Source: an uncultured Pseudomonadota bacterium (GTDB taxonomy: Bacteria > Pseudomonadota > Gammaproteobacteria > Steroidobacterales > Steroidobacteraceae). From it: DNA of 64,000 nt. The notes below the pieces were generated by a model, which was given only the letters and a program-made list of their open reading frames with translations, was not told the origin of the DNA and searched no databases. Positions 1 through 7,896 of the stretch are shown here, in pieces. The position numbers were made by a program, and so were the translations under genes. Within the stretch, counting starts at the first letter, position 1; every line of letters begins with the position of its first letter. The stretch covers positions 1-64,000 of the forward strand of contig CAIKZZ010000012.1 in the NCBI GenBank assembly GCA_903832085.1, in the 5' to 3' direction.

Positions 1-198
1 ATCAGCACGGCGACGTTCTATAAATGGCGATCGAAGTTCGGCGGGATGGACGCCTCACTGATGGCTCGGATGAAAGAGCTGGAAGAGGAAAACCGGCGGC
101 TCAAGAAGCTGTACATCGAGGCCCAAATCAAAGCCGACATCGTCGCGGAAGCTCTCGCAAAAAAACTCTAAGGCCATCTCGCCGACGCGGCGGTTCGA
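1..198 (+). mobile_element. IS3-family insertion sequence remnant (orfA 3' end, orfB 5' end)
   Basis: Frame 1 is open from the window edge and encodes the C-terminal part of an IS3-family OrfA, ending at the TAA at 169-171. It shows the end of the HTH (FYKWRSKFGG) and then the charged leucine-rich coiled coil ELEEENRRLKKLYIEAQIK that is typical of these transposase subunits. In the -1 frame the DNA continues as KKTLRPSRRR, which resembles the start of an IS3 OrfB. That similarity stops abruptly near 198, where the reading becomes an unrelated regulator. The element therefore has no OrfB catalytic domain here and is a dead remnant. Its left part lies outside the window. Confidence 0.8.
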
Positions 199-582
199 CC
201 CTCGCGCGGATGGGTCCGCGCCCTGCGGGAAGCACTCGGCATGACGACCGGCCAACTGGCCGAACGGCTTGGCGTAAAGCAGCCGAGGGCGGTCGAACTT
301 GAGCGCGGCGAGGCCAACGGCAAGATCACCGTTCAGAGTCTGGAGCGGGCCGCCGAAGCCCTCGGCTGTCGGCTTATCTATGTCTTGGTCCCGGAGAAAC
401 GCCTCGCCGACACCATCCGGGAAAGAGCCTCATTGGTGGTCGAACGGCACCTCGCCGCCGTCGAGCAGACCATGCTGCTTGAGGGCCAGGCCGTGACCAA
501 TACCGGTCAGCGGAAGGAGTCGCATCGGCGGCTTGTAGCGGAGCTGCTTCGCCGACCTGCCCGGCTTTGGGACGAGCCTTAA
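199..582 (+). pseudogene. Truncated XRE-type regulator, mobile mystery protein A family
   Basis: The frame reads RGWVRALREALGMTTGQLAE and continues through a Cro/C1-type helix-turn-helix (QLAERLGVKQPRAVELERGE), the segment LERAAEALGCRLIYVLVP and a C-terminal RPARLWDEP. This order matches my recollection of the mobile mystery protein A family, small XRE proteins that travel with Fic proteins. The family's N-terminal 40 or so residues are missing because the IS3 remnant abuts the gene near 198. The first ATG (241) would start inside the HTH domain, after helix 1, so a functional repressor is doubtful. In-frame read-in from OrfA is blocked by the TAA at 169-171. The gene ends 62 bp before the fic gene. 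Confidence 0.65.
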
Positions 583-610
583 AGCAAGGTCCCGAACCTC
601 GCGAAGGAGA

Positions 611-642
611 TATTCAGGTCTAATCTGGCCTATAATCCGGCC
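611..642 (+). promoter_or_regulatory. Three tandem 10-bp repeats with a -10 box before fic
   Basis: Three related decamers lie in direct orientation: tattcaggtc (611-620), taatctggcc (621-630) and taatccggcc (633-642). The last two differ at one base. A perfect TATAAT sits at 631-636, only 8 bp before the fic ATG, so a transcript from it would be nearly leaderless. No good -35 box is visible. Direct repeats over a -10 box fit an operator, plausibly for the truncated XRE regulator upstream. That is inference. Confidence 0.4.
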
Positions 643-644
643 TC

Positions 645-1691
645 ATGAAGACGGACACGATTCAAATTACGCCCGATTTGCTGGCGCTGCTGTCGGAAAT
701 CGACGAGTTCAAGGGAGCCTGGCGCGCCCTTGGCACCATTGCGCCCGAGCGCCTGAACGCGCTGCGCCATATCGCCACCATCGAAAGCATCGGCTCATCG
801 ACCCGCATCGAGGGTAGCAAGCTGACCGACCGCGAGATCGAAACGCTGCTGGCCAACCTTGAGATCAAGCGTTTCTCCTCACGCGACGAGCAGGAAGTCG
901 CTGGCTATGCCGACGTGATGGAGACGGTCTTTCAAGCCTGGGCCGACATCCCGATCACCGAGAACCACATCAAGCAGCTTCACCGCGACCTGCTGAAATA
1001 CAGCGACAAGGACGAGCGGCACCGTGGCGAATACAAAATCCTGCGCAACGACCTGGGAGCCTTCGACGCCGACGGCAAGATGATCGGCGTCGTGTTCGAG
1101 ACGACAACGCCATTCGACACGCCGCAACGGATGCGCGAACTGGTCGAATGGCTGGCGGCCGCGCGCGAGCTGAAGCGCCTGCATCCCCTGTTGGTGATCG
1201 CCGTCTTCATCGTCATCTTCCTGGAAATCCACCCCTTCCAGGACGGCAATGGCCGCTTGAGCCGCGCCTTGACGACGCTTCTGTTGTTGCAGGCCGGTTA
1301 TGCCTATGTGCCCTATGCGTCGCTCGAAAGCGTGATCGAGCATAGCAAGAGCGGCTACTACCTGGCCCTTCGCCAGACGCAGGCGACCATCCGCACCGAT
1401 GCGCCCGACTGGCAGCCATGGCTCATCTTCTTCATGCGCGCGCTTCAACAACAGAAGCGCCGCCTGGCCGAGAAGGTGGAGTTTGAAAAGCGCGCGCTTT
1501 CCGACTTGCCGGATTTGGCCGTCAAGATTCTGGATTACGTCGGCAAGAGAGGCCGCGTCACGTCACGCGACATGGTGCGCGAGTTCGGCGCAAGCCCGAA
1601 CACGCTGAAACGCACCTTCACGTCTCTGGTCGATAAGGGCCTTCTGGTGCGCCACGGCGGCGGCAGAGCAACCTGGTATGGCCTGCGCTAG
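645..1691 (+). CDS. Class II Fic-domain protein with C-terminal winged helix
   Basis: A 348-residue protein. Fic enzymes transfer AMP (or related groups) from nucleotides to target proteins. The catalytic loop HPFQDGNGR is intact at about residues 196-204. The inhibitory motif S-x-x-x-E-G lies upstream at about residues 52-57 (STRIEG), which makes this a class II Fic whose alpha-inh helix is intramolecular. A Fic_N-like segment occupies the first 100 residues, and the last 70 (DYVGKRGRVTSRDMVREFGA) look like a winged helix, so the protein may also bind DNA. It follows a truncated mystery-A regulator, but the usual partner of that family is a shorter Fic protein (mystery B), so the pairing may be secondary. 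It sits in the decayed island and its target is unknown. Confidence 0.9.
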   Translation: MKTDTIQITPDLLALLSEIDEFKGAWRALGTIAPERLNALRHIATIESIGSSTRIEGSKLTDREIETLLANLEIKRFSSRDEQEVAGYADVMETVFQAWADIPITENHIKQLHRDLLKYSDKDERHRGEYKILRNDLGAFDADGKMIGVVFETTTPFDTPQRMRELVEWLAAARELKRLHPLLVIAVFIVIFLEIHPFQDGNGRLSRALTTLLLLQAGYAYVPYASLESVIEHSKSGYYLALRQTQATIRTDAPDWQPWLIFFMRALQQQKRRLAEKVEFEKRALSDLPDLAVKILDYVGKRGRVTSRDMVREFGASPNTLKRTFTSLVDKGLLVRHGGGRATWYGLR

Positions 1692-1721
1692 GACGGATTA
1701 AGCGCCTTAAGCGCTATCGCC

Positions 1722-1810
1722 AGAAAACTCGCCTTTCGACGCTCCTAACCGACAAAAAATCGCCTTTTGGCTGTGGCGTGCTGGCTTAACGGCAGAAAAA
1801 TCGCCTTTCG
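1722..1810 (+). repeat. Three copies of a short AAAA-TCGCCTTT motif
   Basis: The motif agaaaactcgcctttcg (1722-1738) recurs as acaaaaaatcgccttttgg (1752-1770) and agaaaaatcgcctttcg (1794-1810). The shared core is TCGCCTTT preceded by an A-run, with core-to-core distances of 31 and 41 bp. The spacing is irregular, so it is not a CRISPR. It could be a regulatory iteron array or a degenerate tandem duplication. Confidence 0.5.
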
Positions 1811-2040
1811 CTCTCGTCGATGAAGCTTGGTGATTGATGATTTGCAAAATCCTGAGCGCTTTTGCTTGCATGGTGTCGGCGGGTTTCATGGCGACATTCT
1901 TATCACTAACAAATCCGACTTTCAGATTTTTGATGCCTTCATCGATCTGCTTCTCAAAGGGTTTACGCTCCGAGGCGCTTAAACCTTGATGCGCCGCTCC
2001 AATTGGTGCGTTCATCGCTCTCAGAATTGGCGTCGAAAAA

Positions 2041-2109
2041 AACACCGACGCGGCGCGTCAGGCCCTCGGTATGAAAACCCCCGCCAAGGTGTATGCTTTA
2101 GCGGCCTGA
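2041..2109 (+). pseudogene. C-terminal fragment of an integrase-core transposase
   Basis: The plus-strand frame ends ARQALGMKTPAKVYALAA before a TGA. The pattern (P/A)xQALGMKTPAxVY is the usual tail of rve-type (IS3/IS481-like) transposases. No catalytic DDE region can be followed upstream, where the frame breaks up. It is another piece of mobile-element debris and may not belong to the IS at the left edge. Confidence 0.45.
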
Positions 2110-2289
2110 CCTGAGCAGAAACCGGTGGGTCATTACATTAGGTTAGCAAACCGGTATTTTCGGGGTTGGGGACGTCGCCGACGCCACAACACGCGGCGGA
2201 ATGTGCAAACGAGTCTGCGCTGCCGCACCTTTTTTTAAAAAGGCAGCACGATTATCTAATGACGACAACAAAGCGCGGTATTTTGTTTA

Positions 2290-3195
2290 CTATTTTGCGA
2301 TGTATTTTGAGTAGTCGATCATGATTTGATGACACCCATTGAAGTGCATAAAAATGGATAACTGATACAAATTATTCAGACACCGAATCCGCTCGTTCTC
2401 AATCTGATTCAACTCCTCTAGTTCACCCGCTGCGCCTTCGGTTTCTGACGGCGTAACAGTCGTTGAAGACATCACATGGGGATAATACGTAAACATGTGG
2501 CACATCACGTCGAAATTAAACTGATACTGAATCCAGTTTACTTGATGATTTTTTACAAGCTCTAGCGACATGGCTGGCATTTCGTATTGATCGCGGATAA
2601 TTGTATGATTAACATCCTCATAGCCATAGTAAATTTCTTCAAAGACAGCTTTATGGTGGATGGGTGAAGCGAGCCACACACCAGTTTGCATAACTTCGGC
2701 TAAGTCCTCTGCTCCGTCGAGCCCATGATTCTTGTAATAAGAACTTGGAGACAAATTATTAACGGCAGGTATCTCTCCGTTTCTACTTAAGTAATATCGC
2801 TCAAATGCGAGCCTATAGAGCTCTTTTGTAGGAATTACATATTGATCAACCGCGCTGACTTTATGGAGCGGTGCATCTTCTGCGATATCTGTTGCATTGT
2901 TATTATTAATAATTATGTCGGTGTCTAGCCACAGAATTTGCGTATAGTCACTTGACCACGGCTGCGACAAGACCAACAGCTTTTGCCACGCAGGACTTCT
3001 TTGTCGGGCCCTTTCCGATTGATCTAAAGCCTCAGTAATGCACACAAGGTCATATTTAAATTTTTTACAATACGCCAGGAAAGTATTTTTAGCATGCTGG
3101 TCAAATAAGTCTTGATAGGTTTGGCCGATAGCCATCGTCACCAAAGCTTTTTTATTTCCGACTTGCTTGTGCAAAAACGTCGCCATATTAGGCAT
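2290..3195 (-). CDS. Putative DxD-type glycosyltransferase
   Basis: A 301-residue protein starting with ALVTMAIGQTYQDLF, as in nucleotide-sugar glycosyltransferases with a GT-A fold. It has a DxD metal/nucleotide-sugar site in WLDTDIII at about residues 94-101 and a closing MHFNGCHQ, resembling the H-x-NG end of galactosyl-transferase GMA12/MNN10-like and GT8 enzymes. No signal peptide or membrane span is seen. The gene is distinctly AT-rich and stands alone, without other envelope-sugar genes around it, so it was probably acquired with the island. Donor and acceptor sugars cannot be told from sequence. The start ATG at 3195 is the best N-terminal methionine, though MATFLHKQ four residues in is also possible. 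Confidence 0.65.
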   Translation of the reverse strand: MPNMATFLHKQVGNKKALVTMAIGQTYQDLFDQHAKNTFLAYCKKFKYDLVCITEALDQSERARQRSPAWQKLLVLSQPWSSDYTQILWLDTDIIINNNNATDIAEDAPLHKVSAVDQYVIPTKELYRLAFERYYLSRNGEIPAVNNLSPSSYYKNHGLDGAEDLAEVMQTGVWLASPIHHKAVFEEIYYGYEDVNHTIIRDQYEMPAMSLELVKNHQVNWIQYQFNFDVMCHMFTYYPHVMSSTTVTPSETEGAAGELEELNQIENERIRCLNNLYQLSIFMHFNGCHQIMIDYSKYIAK

Positions 3196-3560
3196 TCTCA
3201 GGAAGATGTTATTACGTGATTTATTTTAATGAATTACGTGCCACGCCACAACCTAGGACGTCGTTGATGACTGTGGCTTTTAGGTGAGCTTAGCGTGCAG
3301 TGCTCGAGCCTGATAAACCGAACGGCGACCACCGAAACCGTGAGAGCTTTTTGCTTGCTGGTCGTTAAGATCTTCTGCACTTTCGCCTATCAGCTCAAGT
3401 TTCGATGACCGAGCATTGCTGCCAAGAACCGCTCAGCCTGAAGCTTAGAAAAAATGGCATGACCCCGCTCACCCAACTCACGCCGTGCTGGCGCATCAGA
3501 ACGGTTCGCGACGACTTTTAATGCCTTTGCGCCGATTGGCGCGCTCAAATACAGTTGGTG
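3196..3560. other. Non-coding remnant downstream of the broken integrase
   Basis: No intact gene is visible here. On the minus strand short frames continue from the recombinase fragment for 20-50 codons (for example a stretch reading LKVVANRSDAPARRELG), but stops interrupt each one. I take the region as the decayed 3' part of the integrase locus. No tRNA, terminator or att-like copy of the tRNA-Pro end was found in it. Confidence 0.5.
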
Positions 3561-4215
3561 CTATGCGTTCACACGTGATGTACTCGTTTTCCCGTTGACA
3601 ATCTTTTTATCGATCTCGTAGGTCTTGCCAATAGGCCGTTGTGATTGACGGTAGAGGCGCCAATACTCCGAGGCAGTAAACCAGCCGCGAGCTTTATCAG
3701 TGCGTTGTGATTTAGGCATCTGCGTCAGTGACCGTATTAACTCGCGACGATGAGCATATTTTAGCGTCTTGCTAATCACGCCCATGGCATTGCTGATTGT
3801 TGGTGCGGTAAGTCTCTTCTCGAGCAGTGAGTTCATGAATTTCTGCATCAAATAATAGTTGACTGCGTGAACTCGGTATAGGCTGAAATATCGTGCGATT
3901 TCTTTTTTGTAATCTGTATTAGTCGGCCTTCGGCATTTCAGCAGATAGCTCGCCAGCGAGGACTGCGTAACTTTGCTGCTTAAGTAATTCTCGTGTGCAG
4001 GCTATGAAAGTGTTTGCGTGTTTCCCTCGTCGTCCTTGTCTTGTCTTTAACGTGATTTCGTCGAAGAAGTTTCTCGCAAAAGCGATCGCGACACGTTTAT
4101 CGCTCGTCCTTGTCGCCTTTCTGTAAACCTTACTTATGGCAGTAATAAGGCACCCAGTACTAGTGAGATGCTTTAAGGCGTTATAGGCAGAGTTTTTGGG
4201 TGAACCAGGCAGGTA
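3561..4215 (-). pseudogene. Decayed phage-type tyrosine recombinase (integrase)
   Basis: Two minus-strand frames carry successive parts of one integrase. The upstream one (ending at 3919) reads SDKRVAIAFARNFFDEI, like the DNA-binding N-terminal region. The downstream one (3851 to 3561) reads NAMGVISKTLKYAHRRELI and then RGWFTASEYWRLYRQ, like the core-binding domain and the start of the catalytic domain. They are in different frames and a stop follows MPKAD, so at least one frameshift separates them. The catalytic R-H-x-x-R and Tyr box are not found, so the enzyme is dead. It lies 170 bp from the 3' end of tRNA-Pro, the normal place for an island integrase. Confidence 0.65.
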
Positions 4216-4384
4216 GGTGATGCTGCTCGGTATTGCTGTTGAGCGGTGTTTTTGCGCGCACTGTGTCGTTTCGCGGGACAGTGGCAATTACGGGTACAGC
4301 AAAGTTGAAGAAGTAGTCCAGTCTTAAGTGTACTGCTTCTATGATCGCGTGATAACGGTAACTATTTGATTTATATCAGTTAAG

Positions 4385-4461
<77 letters not shown>

Positions 4462-4491
4462 TCGTCTTGCGTTTGCGCACGTGCTTTGCAG

Positions 4492-5481
4492 TCAGTACGT
4501 GCGACTCACCGCAAATCCAGCTAACTTGATTAGCGCCTCTTTATGTGCCGAGTTAGCTAACGGTTGAAGTGCCGCAAGTGCTTGCTGGGCCTCGTCTTCC
4601 GCACGGTTTATAGTGTACTCAAGGCCACCTGATGATTCAATTGCACTGAGTACCTTGTCGAGTTCGGCGATGCTGCCCGTTTCAATGGCGCTGCGCAGCA
4701 CGGCTTTTTCTGAGGCTGTGCCATGTTGTAAGCCGTAAATGACCGGCAAGGTAGGTTTGCCTTCAGCCAGATCGTCACCGATATTTTTCCCGCGTTTTTC
4801 ATGCGTACCGCGATAGTCGAGCACGTCGTCTACTAGTTGGAACGCATTGCCAAGGTGACGCCCATATGAGGCAAGCGCGCGCTCGGTTGCGGCGTCCGTA
4901 CCGGCAATCACTCCAGCGATTTGTGTTCCCGCTTCAAATAAACGCGCAGTTTTTCTGTAAATAACGTCTAGGTACCTTTCTTCAGTGGTGCTCGGATCGT
5001 TAGTGTTCATCAGTTGCAGGACTTCCCCTTCAGCAATCACGTTGGTGGCATCGGCCATGATTTCCATCACGCGTGGGTTGCCTAACTTCACCATGAGCTG
5101 AAAGGCCCGCGAGTACAGGAAGTCACCGACTAATACGCTTGCCGCATTGCCCCAGACTTGGTTTGCTGTGTGGCGCCCACGGCGCTGGGAAGATCCATCA
5201 ACCACGTCATCGTGCAGTAAAGTTGCGGTGTGGATGAACTCGATGATGACGGCGCCGGCCACCTGATGATCGACCGGGGCCAAACCCACTGCCCGCGCTG
5301 CCAGCAGACAGATAAGCGGCCGCAAGCGCTTGCCGCCTGCGCCGATAATATAGTCCGACACCTGATTAACAAGCGCCACGTCGCTTGTCAGTTCCTGGCG
5401 GATCATGCCGTCCGCGGCAGCGAGATCGGCGCTAACGGTTAGGCGGATCTGTTCAAGCAAACTGGGTTGTTCTGCGACCAT
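4492..5481 (-). CDS. ispB: Octaprenyl (polyprenyl) diphosphate synthase
   Basis: A trans-isoprenyl diphosphate synthase that extends FPP with IPP to make the side chain of ubiquinone/menaquinone. Both aspartate-rich motifs are present: LLHDDVVDG at about residue 88-96 and LVDDVLDY at about 216-223. GAGGKRLRP near residue 47 binds the diphosphate. I chose the ATG at 5481 (MVAEQPSLLEQIR; 329 residues), which fits the family length. A GTG 42 bp upstream would add 14 residues with no family match. The gene is divergent from rplU, the common gammaproteobacterial arrangement, and is followed by tRNA-Pro. Confidence 0.95.
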   Translation of the reverse strand: MVAEQPSLLEQIRLTVSADLAAADGMIRQELTSDVALVNQVSDYIIGAGGKRLRPLICLLAARAVGLAPVDHQVAGAVIIEFIHTATLLHDDVVDGSSQRRGRHTANQVWGNAASVLVGDFLYSRAFQLMVKLGNPRVMEIMADATNVIAEGEVLQLMNTNDPSTTEERYLDVIYRKTARLFEAGTQIAGVIAGTDAATERALASYGRHLGNAFQLVDDVLDYRGTHEKRGKNIGDDLAEGKPTLPVIYGLQHGTASEKAVLRSAIETGSIAELDKVLSAIESSGGLEYTINRAEDEAQQALAALQPLANSAHKEALIKLAGFAVSRTY

Positions 5482-5547
5482 ACCCGCGATCGTACCGGCA
5501 TTCGGGGCCGGGGCAAAATGCACGGATTGGGCGAGGTGGCAGCGGAT

Positions 5548-5576
5548 TTGACCAAAACCCGTCGTCCTACTATAAT
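5548..5576 (+). promoter_or_regulatory. Sigma-70 promoter of rplU-rpmA
   Basis: TTGACC at 5548-5553 and a perfect TATAAT at 5571-5576 are separated by exactly 17 bp. They lie about 75 bp before the rplU ATG. This is the best consensus promoter in the window and fits a highly expressed ribosomal operon. The leader between start site and ATG is long enough for control, but I saw no defined structure in it. Confidence 0.8.
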
Positions 5577-5650
5577 TAGCGGTTCATTACGGTCGGGAAT
5601 GTCCGGCTTTACCGAGGCACTGAACGCCTCGCTTCGAGAAAGGTTTACGC

Positions 5651-5962
5651 ATGTTTGCGGTCATCAATACCGGCGGTAAGCAATACCGCGTGAGCGAAGG
5701 CACAGTAGTGCGCATCGAGAAACTCGCGGTCGACGCGGGGTCAACGGTGGAGTTCGCTGAAGTCGTGCTTCTTGCCAATGGCGAGAACGTTAAGGTGGGT
5801 AAGCCATTTTTAACGGGCGCCAAAGTTACGGCTTTGGTTCAAAGTCATGGTCAGGGCGACAAGGTAAGTGTTGTCAAATTTCGACGCCGCAAGCACTATC
5901 TGCGTCAGAAGACGCATCGGCAGAAATACACTGAAGTCAAAATTACAGGGATCGTTGGCTGA
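5651..5962 (+). CDS. rplU: 50S ribosomal protein L21
   Basis: A 103-residue protein beginning [20 protein letters not shown], the conserved L21 start, and carrying [20 protein letters not shown], the basic 23S rRNA-binding tail. Length equals the usual 103 residues. It is the first gene of rplU-rpmA and sits 28 bp before rpmA. L21 binds 23S rRNA together with L20. Confidence 0.98.
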   Translation: MFAVINTGGKQYRVSEGTVVRIEKLAVDAGSTVEFAEVVLLANGENVKVGKPFLTGAKVTALVQSHGQGDKVSVVKFRRRKHYLRQKTHRQKYTEVKITGIVG

Positions 5963-5990
5963 GCTAACGGTTCATTAGGAGAGACGCGCA

Positions 5991-6248
5991 ATGGCACATA
6001 AAAAGGCAGGCGGCAGTACCAAGAACGGCCGCGATTCCCATTCCAAACGCTTAGGCGTCAAGCGCTTTGGCGGCGAGGCCGTGCTTGCTGGAAATATTCT
6101 GGTACGTCAGCGTGGCACGCTGTACAAGCCAGGACGCAATGTTGGTGTGGGCACTGACCACACCTTGTTTGCGCTCATCACGGGTAAGGTCGCTTTCGCT
6201 AAGAAGGGCGCAGAGCAGCGAACCTTCGTCAGCGTAGTGACAGAGTAA
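5991..6248 (+). CDS. rpmA: 50S ribosomal protein L27
   Basis: An 85-residue protein starting [16 protein letters not shown], whose N-terminal arm reaches the peptidyl-transferase centre in bacterial ribosomes. The core [20 protein letters not shown] is fully conserved. It needs no N-terminal pre-sequence cleavage of the firmicute type. The start is preceded by AGGAGA. A strong hairpin terminator follows at 6271, which separates it from obgE. Confidence 0.98.
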   Translation: MAHKKAGGSTKNGRDSHSKRLGVKRFGGEAVLAGNILVRQRGTLYKPGRNVGVGTDHTLFALITGKVAFAKKGAEQRTFVSVVTE

Positions 6249-6270
6249 TACGAGTCGATTGATTGAGCCG

Positions 6271-6297
6271 AAAACCCCGGCCACGTGCCGGGGTTTT
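6271..6297 (+). terminator. Rho-independent terminator after rpmA
   Basis: An 11-bp stem aaaaccccggc / gccggggtttt with a 5-nt loop (cacgt), ending in a T-run. It lies 22 bp after the rpmA stop and 42 bp before obgE, so obgE either has its own promoter or depends on read-through. Confidence 0.85.
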
Positions 6298-6339
6298 GCG
6301 TTTAAGGGCCCAGTTAGCTAGAAATCAAAGGTCGAGTGT

Positions 6340-7392
6340 ATGAAATTCGTTGATGAAGCATTAGTGCGGGTGCAAGCGGGCCATGGCGGCCGTGGCTGCG
6401 CAAGCTTTCGTCGCGAAAAATTCATTCCCTTCGGCGGCCCTGATGGCGGTGACGGTGGCTTAGGCGGCAGCGTGTATTTGCGCGCTCAAGCCGGTATCAA
6501 CACCTTGGCTGATTTTCGGATTCAGCGCTTATTTAAGGCGCAAAATGGTACAGCCGGTAGCGGTAACGATTGCACGGGCGCGGGCGGCGAGGATTTGTTT
6601 GTCATCGTGCCGGTGGGTACCACCGTGATCGATGATGCCACGAGTGAGCAGTTAGGCGATTTGACGCAACCGGGCGATACGGTGATCGTTGCTCGTGGTG
6701 GTAAAGGCGGTTGGGGTAATACGCGCTTTAAGTCGAGTACCAACCGTGCGCCGCGTAAATCGATGCCCGGTATTGCAGGTGAAAAACGAATTTTGCGCAT
6801 TGAAATGCGCGTGATCGCTGATGTCGGTTTACTTGGATTTCCAAACGCTGGTAAATCAACATTGATTCGTGCGGTGTCAGCGGCTAAACCGAAGGTTGCT
6901 GATTACCCGTTTACGACGCTGTTTCCGAACTTAGGCGTCGTGAGCGTTGGACTGAATCGTAGTTTTGTCATGGCGGATATCCCTGGGCTTATTGAAGGCG
7001 CCGCTGAAGGCGCGGGCTTAGGGATACGGTTCTTAAAGCATGTGCAGCGCACACGCATTTTGCTGCACTTGGTTGATATCGCTCCGGCAAACCCTGATAC
7101 CGACCCTGTGGTTGAAGCGCGCGCGATTGTGAAAGAACTCAAGAAATTCAGTCCCGAGCTTGCCACTCGTGAGCGCTGGTTAATACTCAATAAAACGGAT
7201 TTATTGTTGCCTCAAGAGGCCGAAGCGCGGTGTCGGGACATCGTGCGCCGCTTACGCTTTAAAGGTCGCGTCTTTCCGATTTCGGCCGCTACTCGCGACG
7301 GTACGGAAGCGCTGTGCCAGGCCATGATGACCCGAATCGAGGAACGGGCGTCTGATGAGGCAGAGGCGGCTCGTTCGGAGTCAGCGCTCTAG
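6340..7392 (+). CDS. obgE: Obg/CgtA GTPase
   Basis: A 350-residue GTPase needed for late 50S ribosome assembly and the stress response. The glycine-rich OBG fold comes first ([14 protein letters not shown] at about residues 32-45). The GTPase domain follows with G1 GFPNAGKST (166-174), G3 DIPG (213-216) and G4 NKTD (284-287). The acidic C-terminal tail is short. It follows rplU-rpmA, the usual order in proteobacteria. The ATG at 6340 gives the family's MKFVDEA start. Confidence 0.97.
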   Translation: MKFVDEALVRVQAGHGGRGCASFRREKFIPFGGPDGGDGGLGGSVYLRAQAGINTLADFRIQRLFKAQNGTAGSGNDCTGAGGEDLFVIVPVGTTVIDDATSEQLGDLTQPGDTVIVARGGKGGWGNTRFKSSTNRAPRKSMPGIAGEKRILRIEMRVIADVGLLGFPNAGKSTLIRAVSAAKPKVADYPFTTLFPNLGVVSVGLNRSFVMADIPGLIEGAAEGAGLGIRFLKHVQRTRILLHLVDIAPANPDTDPVVEARAIVKELKKFSPELATRERWLILNKTDLLLPQEAEARCRDIVRRLRFKGRVFPISAATRDGTEALCQAMMTRIEERASDEAEAARSESAL

Positions 7393-7501
7393 CCATTGCG
7401 AGCGAGTCGTGGGGCCACGTTCCCGCAGAAAACTCTGCGTCTGTGTGGGAGAGCGTTAAGCAAGGCGCGCTGTGGCCACGAGGGGCCCGCAGCGCGTCGT
7501 G

Positions 7502-7765
7502 TTACTTGATGCCCTTGACCAGCGCCGACAAGCGGCTCTTGTGGCGCGCTGCGGTGTTACGGTGAATGATGCCCTTCGTTACCATGCCGTCAATGACGGG
7601 TACGGCGGCCTTAAAGGCGTCTTGCGCACCGGCTTTTTCGCCAGTGGCAATTGCAGCACGTGCCTTTTTGATGGCGGTGCGCATTTTGGAGCGCAGCGTC
7701 ACGTTATGGGCGCGGCGTTTGACGGCCTGACGGGCGCGCTTCTCTGCGGACTTAATATTGGCCAA
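7502..7765 (-). CDS. rpsT: 30S ribosomal protein S20
   Basis: An 87-residue, lysine- and alanine-rich protein beginning MANIKSAEKRARQAVKRRAHN, the S20 signature. It is the expected length for the family. It binds 16S rRNA helices 9 and 44 in the small subunit. It is convergent with obgE and divergent from murJ, the arrangement commonly seen where rpsT precedes murJ-ribF-ileS. Confidence 0.97.
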   Translation of the reverse strand: MANIKSAEKRARQAVKRRAHNVTLRSKMRTAIKKARAAIATGEKAGAQDAFKAAVPVIDGMVTKGIIHRNTAARHKSRLSALVKGIK

Positions 7766-7798
7766 GGAAAACTCCGAAATGCGATCGCGACTGAGCCC

Positions 7799-7830
7799 AC
7801 TATAGTGCTTAAAGAAGGCTTTTTTGTCAA
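7799..7830 (-). promoter_or_regulatory. Possible rpsT promoter
   Basis: On the minus strand a perfect TTGACA (7825-7830) lies upstream of TATAGT (7799-7804), about 35 bp before the rpsT ATG. The spacer is 20 bp, longer than optimal. A poorer hexamer CACTAT at 17 bp spacing overlaps it. The perfect -35 box and the position make it a plausible promoter despite the spacing. Confidence 0.45.
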
Positions 7831-7896
7831 TCCCGTCAGCGTCTTGCCGGTCGGGTGTCGCGTAAGTCGTTATAGTTCAACCAGAATGCCCTCGAA

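Larger units (their letters stand above)
1692..2289. other. Gene-poor island debris
   Basis: No convincing gene is visible in these 600 bp. The first part carries three short repeats, the middle has a weak minus-strand reading frame I could not identify, and the piece at 2041-2109 reads as a transposase tail. Base composition changes from GC-rich on the fic side to clearly AT-richer towards the glycosyltransferase gene. The stretch is best read as a junction of several successive insertions and deletions. Confidence 0.6.

Noticed and set aside
879-1451. 190-codon minus-strand frame opposite fic
   Set aside because: It is a shadow of the GC-rich fic codons. The Fic motifs on the plus strand are decisive.
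1707-2045. 112-codon minus-strand frame in the island debris
   Set aside because: It resembles no family I know, lacks a ribosome-binding site and runs through the short repeats at 1722-1810. The opposite strand carries transposase debris. Left as unproven.
7408-7419. Palindrome CGTGGGGCCACG as a terminator between obgE and rpsT
   Set aside because: The stem is five bases with a two-base loop and no T-run on either strand, so it is not a plausible terminator.
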